From Aphrocallistes beatrix (lineage: Eukaryota > Porifera > Hexactinellida > Sceptrulophora > Aphrocallistidae), in NCBI GenBank assembly GCA_963281255.1, contig OY725488.1:10513524-10577523 (forward strand): 64,000 nt of DNA, read 5' to 3'. The stretch's first letter is position 1. The number at the start of each line of letters is the position of its first letter. The position numbers and the translations under genes are program-made. The notes under the pieces are model-generated. The model saw only the letters and a program-made list of their open reading frames with translations, made no database searches and was not told where the DNA came from. Shown piece after piece: positions 1 through 11,173 of this stretch.

Positions 1-1
1 G

Positions 2-2065
2 TGTTTGTGTGTTGAGGACTGGTATCGAGGAGAGGGAGAGAGTGTGAGTGAGAGTTGTGGACAGAGTCCTTCTGCAGTTGTGAATCTCCGTGTTGAGAGA
101 GGAGACAAGATTGTATCTCGAGTTGTGTGGGATGAACCTTTATTTTTGGGGAATCGAAGTGAGAATGAGTTGAGGTACAATGTGAGTTGTTATCCGAGTT
201 TAACTCCCTCGAGTGAGAAGAGTGTCAGAGATCTGAGAGAGACTGAGTTAGTGTTGATCAGTGGAGATGTTGAAGACAGTACAGAGTATGTGTTTGTAGT
301 GACGTCATGGAACTCAGTGAGTTGTGTGTCTGGTGTGTTTAACAGAGCTAATGTGACAGTGTTGTCTTCTTTCCCAACTCTACTCAACATTAGTTACAAC
401 GAGACTACTGGTTATCTCCAATGGAGCTATGAACTATATGGGAAGAGGGATTATGTGTTTGAAATAAGCTATACTACTACTGTGTCATCAATCTCTAATC
501 GAACAGTATCTCAATTGCTGAATTCCAATGAGTGTAACTGTTCCACTGATTATCTATGTACCTGTCTCCTATCTTCTCCTGATCTAAACTCTACGCACAA
601 TGTAGTGTTTCGTTTATTAGTAAACATTTCCGCGAATTTATTAGGCACTAATCTCAATTTTCTACATTCATTCACTCCATCTTCATCAAATTCTACTCTC
701 TCCACATCACTAACTACACCATCCATCTCGACTCCTGCTCCATTTAATCCGCTTATTATTATTGGCGTTGTTGGATTCGTTATTCTCTTTTTGATTATTA
801 TTTTCCTCATTTTGATTATCGGATTCATGATTCGACGTCGAAAATCCGTTCACTCTAAATTCTCACATCAGAAATTTGATAACACTGCACTAAGAGGAAC
901 AAATCATTCTGATCCAATTCCAGAAAAATTATATCAAGATCCTAATACTATGTATCAAGATCTCAACGAAGCTGTGAGGTCACTCACGAAAGAGTTAAAT
1001 CCTAGTAACATAAAAAAAGAGAGAGTTATCGGGGAAGGGGAATTTGGAGAGGTTTGTAAGGGAACTCTTCAAGTTAACTATCGAACAGTGCAAGTAGCGA
1101 TTAAAACTCTGAAACCTAATTACAGTGAGAAGAGCAAGCAAGACTTCTTCAAAGAAGCCTCCGCCATGGCACAGTTCAGTCATGAGAACGTGATCTATCT
1201 GTACGGAGTCACTCTCACTAAACCTATCATGATCGTAACTCCCTTCATGGAGAATGGTTCATTGGACAAGTTCCTTATTTGTAATAAGGGAAACATGCAG
1301 GTGATTGACTTAGGTAAAATTTGTCATGGCGTTGCTAGGGGCATGTGCTATCTGACACGAATCGGATTCGTTCACCGAGATCTGGCAGCTCGAAATGTTC
1401 TCATTGATTCCAATCTCACTGCTAAGATCGCTGACTTTGGTTTGTCTCGTGAGACAGAGGAAGATATCTACAACGTGAAGACAGGTGGAAAGATTCCTGT
1501 TCGCTGGACTGCTCCTGAAGCTATTCTGTTTCGCAAGTTTAACATGGCATCAGATGTGTGGAGCTTTGGTGTGTTAATGTGGGAGGTGATGACTTCTGGA
1601 GATGTCCCATACGTCGACAAGGACAATTTCAAACTTCTGCAAGATATCCAATCAGGATATCGTCTGAAACAGCCAAGTGACTGTCCAAACCAACTCTACC
1701 AACTCATGCTCAAGTGCTGGGACGCTGTGCCTGAAGTCAGACCTACATTCTCGGACCTGGAGACTGAGATATCTTCTATGGTCGAGTACAACTTCCTTCC
1801 CAAGCCTGGTCGTCCTTCTAGGTCCACAGTGCAGAGTCCCCTCAACTTCACATCCGTGGATGAATGGTTGAAACATCTGAACTTGGAGAGGTACAGTGTT
1901 AACTTCAAATTGCATGGCTACACGATGATCTCCTCTGTCTGGCACATGTCTGAGCATGATATCATGGCCATTGACATTCTGCCCGCTGGTCACAGGAACA
2001 AGATAATGAAGAGTATCCATGAAGCGAATAACAAACTTTCCCCTTCTTACTCAGTACTTGTTTAA
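2..2065 (+). CDS. Eph-type receptor tyrosine kinase, gene 1 (5' end outside window)
   Basis: This is the 3' part of a membrane receptor tyrosine kinase. The window opens inside the EGF-like cysteine-rich region (CVEDWYRGEGE), in frame from base 2. Numbering from the codon at base 5: FN3 domain 1 at about 21-118, FN3 domain 2 at 120-222, a Ser/Thr-rich stalk, a TM helix at about 251-276 followed by MIRRRK, then the kinase. Visible kinase signs are the glycine loop GEGEFG, the lysine of VAIK (about 367), HRDLAARN (about 457) and DFG (about 477). A SAM domain (VDEWLKHLNLERY onward) ends the protein, closing with YSVLV. Juxtamembrane LYQDPNTMYQDLNEAV matches the conserved tyrosine pair of Eph receptors. 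All catalytic residues are present and the reading frame is intact to the stop. Its 3' flank is shared with genes 2 and 5. Assignment to Eph rests on the order kinase-SAM-PDZ motif and on the full-length paralogues in the window. Confidence 0.93.
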   Translation, partial: CLCVEDWYRGEGESVSESCGQSPSAVVNLRVERGDKIVSRVVWDEPLFLGNRSENELRYNVSCYPSLTPSSEKSVRDLRETELVLISGDVEDSTEYVFVVTSWNSVSCVSGVFNRANVTVLSSFPTLLNISYNETTGYLQWSYELYGKRDYVFEISYTTTVSSISNRTVSQLLNSNECNCSTDYLCTCLLSSPDLNSTHNVVFRLLVNISANLLGTNLNFLHSFTPSSSNSTLSTSLTTPSISTPAPFNPLIIIGVVGFVILFLIIIFLILIIGFMIRRRKSVHSKFSHQKFDNTALRGTNHSDPIPEKLYQDPNTMYQDLNEAVRSLTKELNPSNIKKERVIGEGEFGEVCKGTLQVNYRTVQVAIKTLKPNYSEKSKQDFFKEASAMAQFSHENVIYLYGVTLTKPIMIVTPFMENGSLDKFLICNKGNMQVIDLGKICHGVARGMCYLTRIGFVHRDLAARNVLIDSNLTAKIADFGLSRETEEDIYNVKTGGKIPVRWTAPEAILFRKFNMASDVWSFGVLMWEVMTSGDVPYVDKDNFKLLQDIQSGYRLKQPSDCPNQLYQLMLKCWDAVPEVRPTFSDLETEISSMVEYNFLPKPGRPSRSTVQSPLNFTSVDEWLKHLNLERYSVNFKLHGYTMISSVWHMSEHDIMAIDILPAGHRNKIMKSIHEANNKLSPSYSVLV

Positions 2066-2688
2066 CTCTTGCGTTTAGAGGTCTAATTTTAATTGTATAT
2101 TAGACTGAGGGCACTAGCTATTATATGTACATATGGATTCTTAGTTTAATTTTAAGATTTCATCCCTTCTTTTTACTTGCTCTTTATACATTATGATTTG
2201 ATAGTTGATCTAGTATATTTGTGTGAATATATCTATAAAAGTTTTTGGTAGCATTTGGTAAGAAGACATAAAATGACAGTCGACAAACTGATAGTGCTGC
2301 TCCATTAAGCGACTCATAAGAGACAAAATGTGATATTTGAAACCTGCATAATGAATACAATATGTAATCATGGAGACTTCGGTGATTAATTTTCATAATA
2401 TTCAGTAATGCTATAATTGTGTTAGAAGCATTGTTTCCATGTCAATCATTCAGACTTCAAGTTTAGGAACTATGACTTTTGCCTGCATTGAGTTAGATAT
2501 CATCTCTTGGTGAAAAATTAAAGCTAACTGTAATATTAGAACCCTGAAATTTCAGTGGTGAGCAGGTTTGATTTTCAAACAATTTTTCATTTCAGACATT
2601 TCAAATCTAGGGTGTGATTCTAACTTGAAATTTCTGTGAGGCTCAATTGTTGTTTTATGTTTGTTTAGTTTTCAGATACAGTTGATCT
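2066..2688 (+). other. Duplicated 3' flank of a kinase-type Eph gene
   Basis: No gene seen. This AT-rich stretch recurs almost base for base behind gene 2 (14477-15097) and behind gene 5 (from 41987, interrupted by a MITE), so it belongs to the duplicated gene unit. It probably holds the 3' UTR and polyadenylation signals. The shared sequence starts directly after the stop codon with CTCTTGCGTTTAGAGG. Confidence 0.75.
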
Positions 2689-2752
2689 CGGTTAAGACGT
2701 ACCCTTCGGAAAAGAATTATCAGTACATACTATCCGTAAGTACGTGTACCTA
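2689..2752. mobile_element. Left end of a pogo/Tigger-like MITE, split by mariner
   Basis: Begins CAGTTGATCTCGG after a TA. The equivalent element behind gene 2 begins CAGTAGATCTCGG and has a matching inverted end ACCGAGTTTACTG at 19425. The mariner copy starting at 2753 sits inside it at a TA site. The right end is missing in this copy. Confidence 0.6.
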
Positions 2753-3838
2753 CGAGGGTGAATCAAAAAGTTTATAGAATCACATATAAGGATTTAATAA
2801 AGCAAAATTAGAATAGCATTATTTTTCAACATAATCTCCCTTAATGTCAATGCACATGAGCCATCGGTGCTCGAGAGACTGAATTCCAGCAGAATAAGAC
2901 TCTTCTGACTGACCTTCAGACCACCCCTCCAATGTACCTTTTCTCTTTATCGTCGACAACGCGGTGTCCACGAAGGTGCTTCTTTAGATAATGAAACAGG
3001 TGAAAGTCACTAGAAGTCAGATCTGGGCTGTGAGGTGGATGGTTGAGATGTTGAAAGTCGCAATCGTGAATCCTGGCTTGCGAAACTCTGGCCTTGTGGA
3101 CTGGCGTATTTTCATGCAGAAACAGCACTCTTTGCGTCAGCTTCCCTCGGCGTTTGTCCTTAATGGCTCGGTTCAGCTGAGTAATCAGATCAGTATAGTA
3201 CTTTCCTATTATTGTAGAGCATCTGTCAAAGAAATCTATCAGAATGACTCCTTGCTGTCCCAAAAAACGGAGCCCATGATCTTGCCAGCGGATGGTTGTG
3301 TATAGAGGTGGAGAATCCGTGTGTTTCCATTGGATGGACTCTTGTTTGGTCTCTGGATCCCAAAGATGAATCCGGGTTTCATCTCCAGTCACCAACTGTC
3401 TCTTGAAAATAGCTGAATTGCGAGAATAGAGCTCCAACAGCTGACTGGAGGTCACCCGGTGGAGGCGATCATATGGCCGAAGGTTTCGAGGAACCCATCG
3501 TGCAGACACCTTGGATATCTGCAGATGGTCGTGAATGATGGCACTTACGCTACTATACGACACCCCGATCTCCATAACCAACTGTATGATCTTGAAACGC
3601 CTGTCCTGCAAGATCTTCTCTTCCACAAGAGCGATGGTTGTTGGAGTGATGAACTCTGACGGCCTCCCTGACCTTGGGTCATCCTCGTGGGACCTGCGAC
3701 CATCCTTGAACTCAGCTGCCCATTTTGTAACAGTCGAGTACTTCGGGGTATGTTCCTTGAACACGTTGAACATTCTGGAGTGGATATCCTTCGCCGAGTT
3801 ACCAAAAACAATCTTAAAAACAATCTTCACAAGAAACA
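2753..3838 (-). mobile_element. Mariner element, copy 1, one end lost
   Basis: The terminal repeat CGAGGGTGAATCAAAAAG starts at 2753 after a TA. The transposase reads on the minus strand from the right. The transposase 5' end and the other terminal repeat are missing: the sequence jumps straight into the flank that in the second copy lies beyond 19500. The element sits at the same place relative to gene 1 as copy 2 does to gene 2, so it was inserted before the two gene units were duplicated. Confidence 0.88.
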
Positions 3839-3839
3839 T
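2819..3839 (-). pseudogene. Mariner transposase (DDE family), decayed
   Basis: A Tc1/mariner superfamily transposase, which cuts and pastes its element at TA sites. The open stretch 2916-3839 shows GNSAKDIHSRMFNVFKEH and HEDDPRSGRPS (N-terminal helix-turn-helix region), then TGDET (first catalytic Asp), LHENTPVH (second; here Glu replaces the Asp that copy 2 keeps) and SPDLTSSDFHLF (third). The last 30 or so residues, ending GDYVEK, lie in another frame at 2819-2930, so there is a frameshift near the C-terminus. The first residues are replaced because the 5' end was lost. About 345 residues would be usual for mariner. The Asp-to-Glu change, the frameshift and the missing end make it inactive. 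Confidence 0.9.
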
Positions 3840-4040
3840 AGTATCTCATTAATAGACCTGTTTAAATTTATTCATTAGATTTGAATGTCAATACAGTCGA
3901 CTCCGCTTAATAGAGTCACATCGGTTGGAAGACATTCTTTAAGCAAAAAAAAACATTTATTCATGTATCAGCAATTTGCAAACTACATTTCCGATTCAAA
4001 TCGGAGTCAAACCATGCATTTTCGCAATAGCAGAGATAAG
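3839..4040. other. Shared flank with a partial MITE end
   Basis: Matches 19505-20060 with deletions. Near 3895-3955 it carries a single end of the MITE family beginning CAGTCGACTCCGCTTAATAG, whose complete copies lie at 45676-45869 and 60211-60398. Confidence 0.6.
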
Positions 4041-4644
4041 TAGGGTTTTTAATCCCGGGATTCCCGATCCCGGAATCCCGGGATCCCGGCTTGTTTTAGC
4101 CCGGGATTCATTTTTCAATCCCGGGACTGATGATTAATGCAGTTTATACGTATATCAGACATTTGTTGTAATGTCTATTGGTTTGTAAATACAGGGTTTC
4201 CCATAATTGGATGAAATAGTGATTCAATATATATAACACACTTTGATCAATATACTATACAAAGTTGTGATACTAATAATATGGTCAAATTGAACTTGCA
4301 AGGACCTTTCTGATGTATTATAAAAGTGTTTGTATGTGACTCTTACACTTCAAATTTACAATATCTATATGATGGCTGAGAAAATCGTTTGCAAAATTTT
4401 GTAGGTGCACCCATTTGGAAATATTTCAAGCGTTCTCTATGTGGGAAATTAGCTCAGTGAATTCATGTAGTAAACAATTTCCGTAATTCAAAAATAGTCT
4501 CGTTATATGCACGTTATATAATACAATTACTAGCATACCAATTCTTGAAAATTACTAATCCCGGGATTCCGGGATCCCGGGATTCAGAATTTGTCAATCC
4601 CGAAATCCCGGGATTGGAATTTTAGACCGGGATTAAAAACCCTA
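4041..4644. mobile_element. hAT-type MITE, 8-bp target duplication
   Basis: The inverted ends are TAGGGTTTTTAATCCCGG and its complement. They are flanked by the exact 8-bp duplication GAGATAAG (4033-4040 and 4645-4652). Both ends are rich in ATCCCGGGAT palindromes. There is no coding capacity. A second copy with its core inverted lies at 43439-44024 with its own 8-bp duplication. A related end lies beside a BED zinc-finger ORF at 37649-38021, the likely autonomous relative. Confidence 0.85.
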
Positions 4645-6059
4645 GAGATAAGGCAATAAAAAATAGTAGGTACAGAATGATTCTTGTTTTTTTCGTAGTC
4701 TATTTGAATTTCCATAATTGCAAATGCAAGAGACTAATTGATTGGATTTTAATTTTAGCTGATACACAACTACATTATATTCCACCTAGAGAGGCATTAA
4801 TAGTGCTGCGTTACTCAATACTTGTGGTTAGATCTGTACCATGTACGATCATTATACTTAATTTACTACAGATAAATTTGATCTCATAGTACAGCAAAGA
4901 AAGGAAAGATCAAAATTTCCTTTTTTTGAATGTTAATAGTTCAATCTATGAACGTAGATCAGTTTACAATGGAACCTACAATAATAGGCAAACAACTTAG
5001 CTGTACAATTTCGATTTACATTGTTTGAATCGGGTATGTTTGCTTTATCTGCATCTATTTACACTTGAAGGTATGAATCCATTATGCATAGGCATAGTAG
5101 GCTCTGGTAGGGTTTTTAGGGCCATTTCCCTCTCCGGAAGTCTATTATCTTCAATTAGCTATAATATAATTCCTCTAAAAGCACTACCAATCTTCATTCC
5201 GAGCCTACACCCACTGTTAATGGGTTCATACATTAATTTAAGGTTAATCGTATGAGTAGAGAAGATTGTTATGTGGTGTTCGCTAGAAAAAAGTTAGTTT
5301 CTTGTCAGAAACTTAGATGGGTACAACCAATTCATCGAACACTAACATTCTAAATATAGATATTTGTACACTTTTTGAGGAATTTTGAAAAATATACTAG
5401 AGACTAGCTTTCCAAAGATTGACATGGGATTTTCAGGGGTGTCGATTTCGAATATGATAAATTCAGATTAATATGATAATTTTTTCTTACTCTTTTGTAC
5501 AATTGATACATAATGTAAACAAATCTCAAAAATATGCTAGAAATTATGTACATAACTTTCAACCTTTTACATTTGTTATTAGGTGTGTAGATTACCACAA
5601 CGCACTTTCTACAATTTAATAACCTTGCACATACTTGAAAGTAATTGAAACAAAAAAATTCAATCTTTCAGGATCAGGTTCTAATAGTAACTAGCCTAGT
5701 TACAATATCCAATTTTTACATCTTAATTTTTTCCATTTTTCGCTATGACAGTATTCACCAAGCCTTAATGACCAGGTGACCCAGAGAGAATTGCAATCGG
5801 AATTAAATAATCCATTTTTGCTGTAACTTGATTATTTCTAGTACACATTTTGCATCGATTACTGATGCAATTGACTAATCGGAATAAATATTTTTAGCTG
5901 ATATACCAAGTAGTAGTATATTCTACCTAGGAGTCATTAATAGTGCTGTGTTACTCAATACTTTGATATTTGCCATGAATTGGTTGCATGGGGATAATCT
6001 TGAGATATTTGTACATACTCCGAATAATACCCGGTCTTTACCTATCGTTATCATTCTAA
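4645..6059. other. Copy of the Eph 5'-flank block without an Eph gene
   Basis: No gene seen. This AT-rich block (TTACTCAATAC, then TTTGATCTCATAGTACAGCA, AAAATTTCC, GATCAGTTTACAATGGAAC, GGTAGGGTT) recurs with the same order upstream of genes 2, 3, 5 and 7 (for example 9500-9927, 28260-28800, 36900-37450, 52600-53250) and at 20160-21250. It marks duplicated gene units, some of which have lost their gene. Confidence 0.65.
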
Positions 6060-6175
6060 CAAGCGCGCTTCGCTTGCTTGCGCTGCGCGGCTTGCGGACA
6101 CTGCGTGTCCGCAGAGTCTCCCTGCGGCGCCTGAAGTTGCTCAATCTAACTTATTTTGGGAATGTTTACTAATAT

Positions 6176-6562
6176 GAATATTGTAAACAAAAGTATACGA
6201 TTAATTTATCATTTCGATCTGAAAATATGATATTCGAAAACTACACCACTGAAAACACCATGTCAACCGTTGGAATCTAGTCTCTAGCCTATTTTTGTAA
6301 TTTGTTTACTTTATGTATCTATTGTAAACAAAAGTAAACAAATAATTTATCATATCGATCTGAAAATATGATATTCGAAATCTACACCCCTAAAAACCCC
6401 ATGTCAACCGTTGGAATCTAGTCTCTAGCCTATTTTTGTAATTTGTTTACTTTATGTATCTATTGTAAACAAATAATTTATCATATACATCTGAAAATAT
6501 GATATTCGAAATCTACACCCCTGAAAACCCCAAGTCACCCGTTGGAAGCTAGTCTCTAGCAT
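6176..6562. repeat. Tandem repeat, about 140-bp unit, nearly 3 copies
   Basis: Units share ATTGTAAACAAAAGTAAAC, AATTTATCAT, GATATTCGAAATCTACACC and GTTGGAATCTAGTCTCTAGC. The third copy is shortened. The array lies inside the Helitron-like element. Confidence 0.75.
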
Positions 6563-6595
6563 TATTTTCAAAATTCATCAAATGGTGTGAAAATA

Positions 6596-7361
6596 CTTAG
6601 GGCATTCAAAAAGTTCTCATCTCATATCTGTATCTCAAATGATAGTGAAAATAGGATATTTCCGATTTGTCCATTGTATTCCTTAGGGGATCAGCTTCCA
6701 ATTTATATATTGGTTTATTTTAAAAGGACAATTATTGTGGTTCCTACATTAGATTTTTTGTGCATCGGTTTAGGGTAGTGTCGAAAAGTTGGAATCTCCC
6801 CATTGAAAATGGCTTAAAACTAAATTTGGAGAATAAAAGTTGTGAAAATCGTAGAATAAGGTCATTAAAAGGTTAAATAATTAAGAACCAATGTGAAAAA
6901 GTAAACGGGAGGTGTTCAATAGTATTGCTCGTGTTGAAAAAATATCATGCTACTTTTAGTGGATTTTTTGTCAATTTTCGCCACTCAAAAAGTGGGACAA
7001 AAATGGTAGTAAACCACTTCAAAACATAGTATTCCCTCAGCCTCAAACTATAATACTTCAGAAAATTCAATCTATATGTTAGTTGATGCGTAGAATTCGA
7101 TGGAGGGATCAGTTTTAATCTAAATTTGCTCAGAACTGAAATATATCAAAGGGAACCCGAAAAATCACGTTCAAAGGGACTACCTTAAACCGATGTACAA
7201 AAATATAATGTAGGAACCACAACAATTGTCCTTGTAAAATAAACCAATATACAAATTGGAAGCTGATCCCCTAAGGAATACAATAGACAAATAGAAAATA
7301 TCCTATTTTCACTATCATTTGAGATACAGATTTGGGATGAGAACTTTTTGAATGCCCTAAG
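6596..7361. mobile_element. Foldback MITE with about 190-bp inverted arms
   Basis: The ends CTTAGGGCATTCAAAAAG and the complement are flanked by TA on both sides. The left arm at 6596-6785 and the right arm at 7180-7361 match over almost their whole length, with a loop of about 400 bp between them. The TA duplication suggests mobilisation by a Tc1/mariner or pogo-type transposase. Confidence 0.75.
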
Positions 7362-7720
7362 TATGTATTTAAAGGTGTGAAAATATGCACATAATCTTTT
7401 TTATAGCCATACACTATAATACATTTAAGATATCAAACATAAGTTGTGGCTTTGAAGTATTAATAACAATGACGATCTATTTATTGTAGTGTCGTACTTG
7501 TACAATGATTTCTATTGTAATAGTGTAGTCATTTATTTTGTATAGAAAAGGTGCGAAAAATTGTTTTCCATTTTTTTTGCAGAGGTGTGAAAATTTCGCT
7601 TAGATCTTAGAACTTAATCGTAGGTATATCATTTGACACCTACATGCAAATTTTCACACCTCTACGACTTCCCAATTCTTCAATCAATTCGGACAAACAC
7701 ACAAAAAAAAATATATAAGA

Positions 7721-8361
7721 TGTGTTTTGATAACTAATTAGAGTTTATGCCCGATTTAAGTCCTTCAAAAGTTAAAAATAATGACCTGATCAACTAACTA
7801 CACAGTACATTGCGACTCTCATTTCTGATAATTCGGATAAGCATGAATATTCAATTATTTATACCATATTAGTGGAGCCACAGCCAAGAGACTCTCACAT
7901 ACCTAAAATCAGCTTTCTGTGTCTAGTACTTCTTCAATCAATTCGTGGCCACCGAGCCTCATAAGTCTCTCCATACTCATTATTAACGCTACATGCCGTA
8001 TTATATGCGGGTTGGACACTCCTTCTCCGAGCTCGCTTAAGCAATTGCAGGCTTAATGTTTTTTTTCTAGGAACACTCCGAAACGAGTATTAGTCACAAT
8101 TACTCCCAGACTAGGCCGACGAAGCGGCAGCTGGCCCCCATCACCAACCAAGATATTCATCTTCCAATAATTCCACCCCCACCTCTCATTTCGATCCTTC
8201 AATACTCATCCGCAAGCTAACTTATTATAGCACCGCGTTACTACCTGTTTGCATCGAATATGATCAACGCTTCGGGACACACACACCAATACTCTTCGAA
8301 CATTGCGCCCACTTAGGATGCATCTACCTTATTCATCACCCATAAATACCCCTAAACTGGT
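7721..8361. other. Spacer block shared with 20440-20880
   Basis: No gene seen. The sequence is paralogous to 20440-20880 and is part of a duplicated spacer between Eph genes. Confidence 0.6.
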
Positions 8362-8859
8362 CTACGTGCATACTTACCAACCCTCCAGGGATCCAGGGAT
8401 TTAATGAAAAATCCAGGAATTTTGAGCTTTTAACTAGCCTATAATCATTTCCATTATTGTAATATAGTTTATAGCATTTATTGAATAATTTTAGGTTCCT
8501 CATTATTTAGCAAGTCTTCAGGAATCCAGGAAAATTTCCTGTATCACGAATTTCGAAAAATGTTCTAGAATTTTAATCAAGTGTGATTATTTAACATGTT
8601 AGATGACATTATATACGATGTACCTTTCCCTAAATCACTTGTCCATTTCGAAATATTTAATTACATATATTCAGCCTTTATTTAAAATCCAGAGAATTCC
8701 CTGGATTATCCAGGTATTTCCCTGGATCGAGAATTTCGAAATTTAAGTATATTGATTAATGCTAATTTAGTCATTAAAATTAAAAATATGACAACATCCA
8801 GGGATTTACCATTGAAATCCAGGGAAATTTTCAAAAGCGGTTGGTAAGTATGTACGTGG
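8362..8859. mobile_element. MITE with about 21-bp inverted ends
   Basis: The left end CTACGTGCATACTTACCAAC and the right end GGTTGGTAAGTATGTACGTG are inverted repeats. Internally it carries many copies of ATCCAGGGA and its complement. The paralogous spacer near 20880 lacks it. No clear target duplication was found. Confidence 0.6.
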
Positions 8860-9045
8860 GCCAAACCGGTGCCATCAAACGAGTCCTGCGTCAGCCAAAA
8901 TCCCACCACCGCATTTGGCAGCACTGACGCCCCTGACCTACTGTGATCTCTCAACTTAACTCTCTCTCTCTTTCCGTATATATATATCACTTAATAGAGC
9001 TCACAGAGTCAATCGACTGACATTTTTATCTACTAATACCAAGTG

Positions 9046-9493
9046 CAGTCGAACCTGCTATATCAGCCACTCTATATAATCGGTCACTTGTCTATAGCGG
9101 TCACCAATGAACAGTCCCGTCCGAAATTCCATAATATTGACCCTGTGTATAGCGGTCACCTGCCCAACGCGGCCAGCGGCCACCCATTTACAGTCCCTTA
9201 TTGACCCTAAAACTGTGTATAACGGCCATTATCTGTCTATAATGGTCACTACCTGTCTAGAACGACCATCACCTTTTTTTACCTTTTTATGTGTTTATGA
9301 CAGGACCTGTTACGAATGATAAACAAGTTTCGTTATATTACTTCAAGTAATAGACTTCTAAAAACTTGATATTCATTTCACTACGTTGATACCTTTTGGG
9401 GATTAAGACAATCACCTGTATATAACGGCCACCTGTGTATAACGGCCAATTTTGTCTAGTCCCTTGGGTGTCCGTTATATGCAGGTTCTACTG
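9046..9493. mobile_element. Pogo/Tigger-like MITE
   Basis: Begins CAGTCGAACCTGCTATAT and ends GCAGGTTCTACTG. The interior is full of TATAACGG/CCGTTATA motifs (TGTGTATAACGGCCA). The same family lies at 44861-45287 in the opposite orientation. The paralogous site near 20930 is empty. Confidence 0.7.
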
Positions 9494-9927
9494 TGTATTC
9501 TATCAAGTAGCTAGCCGCCTGCTAGGCAATAACTCATAGTACCGTGTTACTCAATACAATATACGTATGTACGTACCGTGTACAGCTATAATACTTCATT
9601 TACTACAGGGAAATTTGATCTCATAGTACAGCATAAGAAAAACAAGATTAAAATTTCCTTTTTTTGGGATTAATAGTTCAATCTATAAACGTGCTAGATC
9701 AGTTTACAATTGAAACTATGGTAATAATAGGTAGACAAGTTAGGCTGTACTATTCTCATTTTAATAATTCACATTGTTTGAATCGCTCTTGTCTGCTTCA
9801 TCAATATCTACTTATTATTGTCAATGACTAATCCATTATGTATAGGCATAATAAGCACTGGTAGGGTTGTTAAGGTCATGGTTCTACCAATAATTTGTCA
9901 AAAGCTAGTATCTCTCATTAACTATAA
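9494..9927. other. Eph 5'-flank block upstream of gene 2
   Basis: No gene seen. It is a copy of the repeated 5'-flank block (TACCGTGTTACTCAATAC ... GGTAGGGTTGTTAAGG), truncated where the next Helitron-like element begins. Confidence 0.6.
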
Positions 9928-11173
9928 CAAGTGCGCTTCGCTGTCTGATGTCGCCAGAGGCGCCCTTTGGGCACCTAGGTTCACATTGATTAATTATAAG
10001 ATAAATACAGGGCCGTAGTCACCAGGTGTGAAATGGTCTAGTATAGGTGATAATTACGTTATAATTAATTATGATGAGTCAACATTTTCTATACACTATA
10101 TATGGCTTCACTCTCACAATAGAAATCATTATACGACACTACAATGCATTGTCATTGTTATTAAGACTTCAAAGCCAAAACTTATGTTTGATATCAAGGT
10201 TATGTGCATATTTTCACACATTTGACGAATTTTGAAAAATATGGTAGAAACTAGCTTCCATGGAGCTCATTATCATGTATAGTGATAAAAAGGAAGATAT
10301 GTGCCACTAGGTGGCAGTGATTGATATTTGAAAACGCTGGCAATGAATAATAGATATCCTACAATAACTAATCTGAATGCGGAGATTTCGAATTTAAAAC
10401 CCGATTAGTTGTATCATGTCACGTTTCGGAGTTTTAATCTTCATGAATAGACCCATTTTAGTATTAAGTTCACGTAGGATAATGAAGTGTGCAAATACTT
10501 TTGTCGGGTAGTGTATATACGTACATACTAGGGCATTTCAAAAGAAAAGAAATTATGGGATTAGTGTGCTCTCGTATCTTCCTGTTTTTCTTTTATGATT
10601 TTGAATCACTCGAAAATTTTGAACGTTCTATCGCAATTGAAAATGATGGTTTACCAGTTCTCTATTTCTCTATTGTATATTTTATTAAGAATATTGAGAC
10701 TTCCTGTTCGGGTCTTAATATTTGGTACAGAGCTTACTATATCTAATAGAACGCTGGTGTTATGCTATAAATGAGATTTCACACCATTCTGAGTCATTAT
10801 TTTTGAAATATGGCAGATTAAGTATTCCTATATGATTATAAAAGGCTAATAATTGATTGGTTCTCACATAAACCAATGAATTTCAATCACAAATAGTACT
10901 TTTGATTGTATGCATAATTCACTGCTATTCCAATGTATTTGCAATATAAAATAATCGAATTTGATTGGTCAGCAAATTTTGTCACCTATCTCGGCGAGGT
11001 GTGAACATTTTGCTTAGATCTTCGAAATTAATCCTACATTCATCATTTGACGCTACATGCCAATTTTCGTATCTCTACGACTTGCCAATTCTTCAATCAA
11101 TTCGGACAAACAAACAAACAAACAAACAAACAAACAAACAAACAAACAAATCCTAGTGTTTTAATATATAAGA
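9928..11173 (-). mobile_element. Helitron-like non-autonomous element upstream of gene 2
   Basis: The minus-strand start TCTTATATATTAAAACAC and the GC-rich end AGCGAAGCGCACTTG are flanked by A and T. It ends about 265 bp before the gene 2 start codon. A (CAAA)n run (11110-11150) lies near the 5' end. No coding capacity seen. Confidence 0.6.

Larger units (their letters stand above)
6060..7720 (-). mobile_element. Helitron-like non-autonomous element with nested foldback MITE
   Basis: Read on the minus strand it starts TCTTATATAT and ends in a GC-rich hairpin, GCAAGCGAAGCGCGCTTG. The paralogous block at 20380-20470 lacks it and reads ATTCTAATGTGTTTTGATG, so the element went in between an A and a T with no target duplication, as Helitrons do. 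It contains a tandem repeat (6176-6562) and a TA-flanked foldback element (6596-7361). No Rep/helicase gene is visible. Confidence 0.75.
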
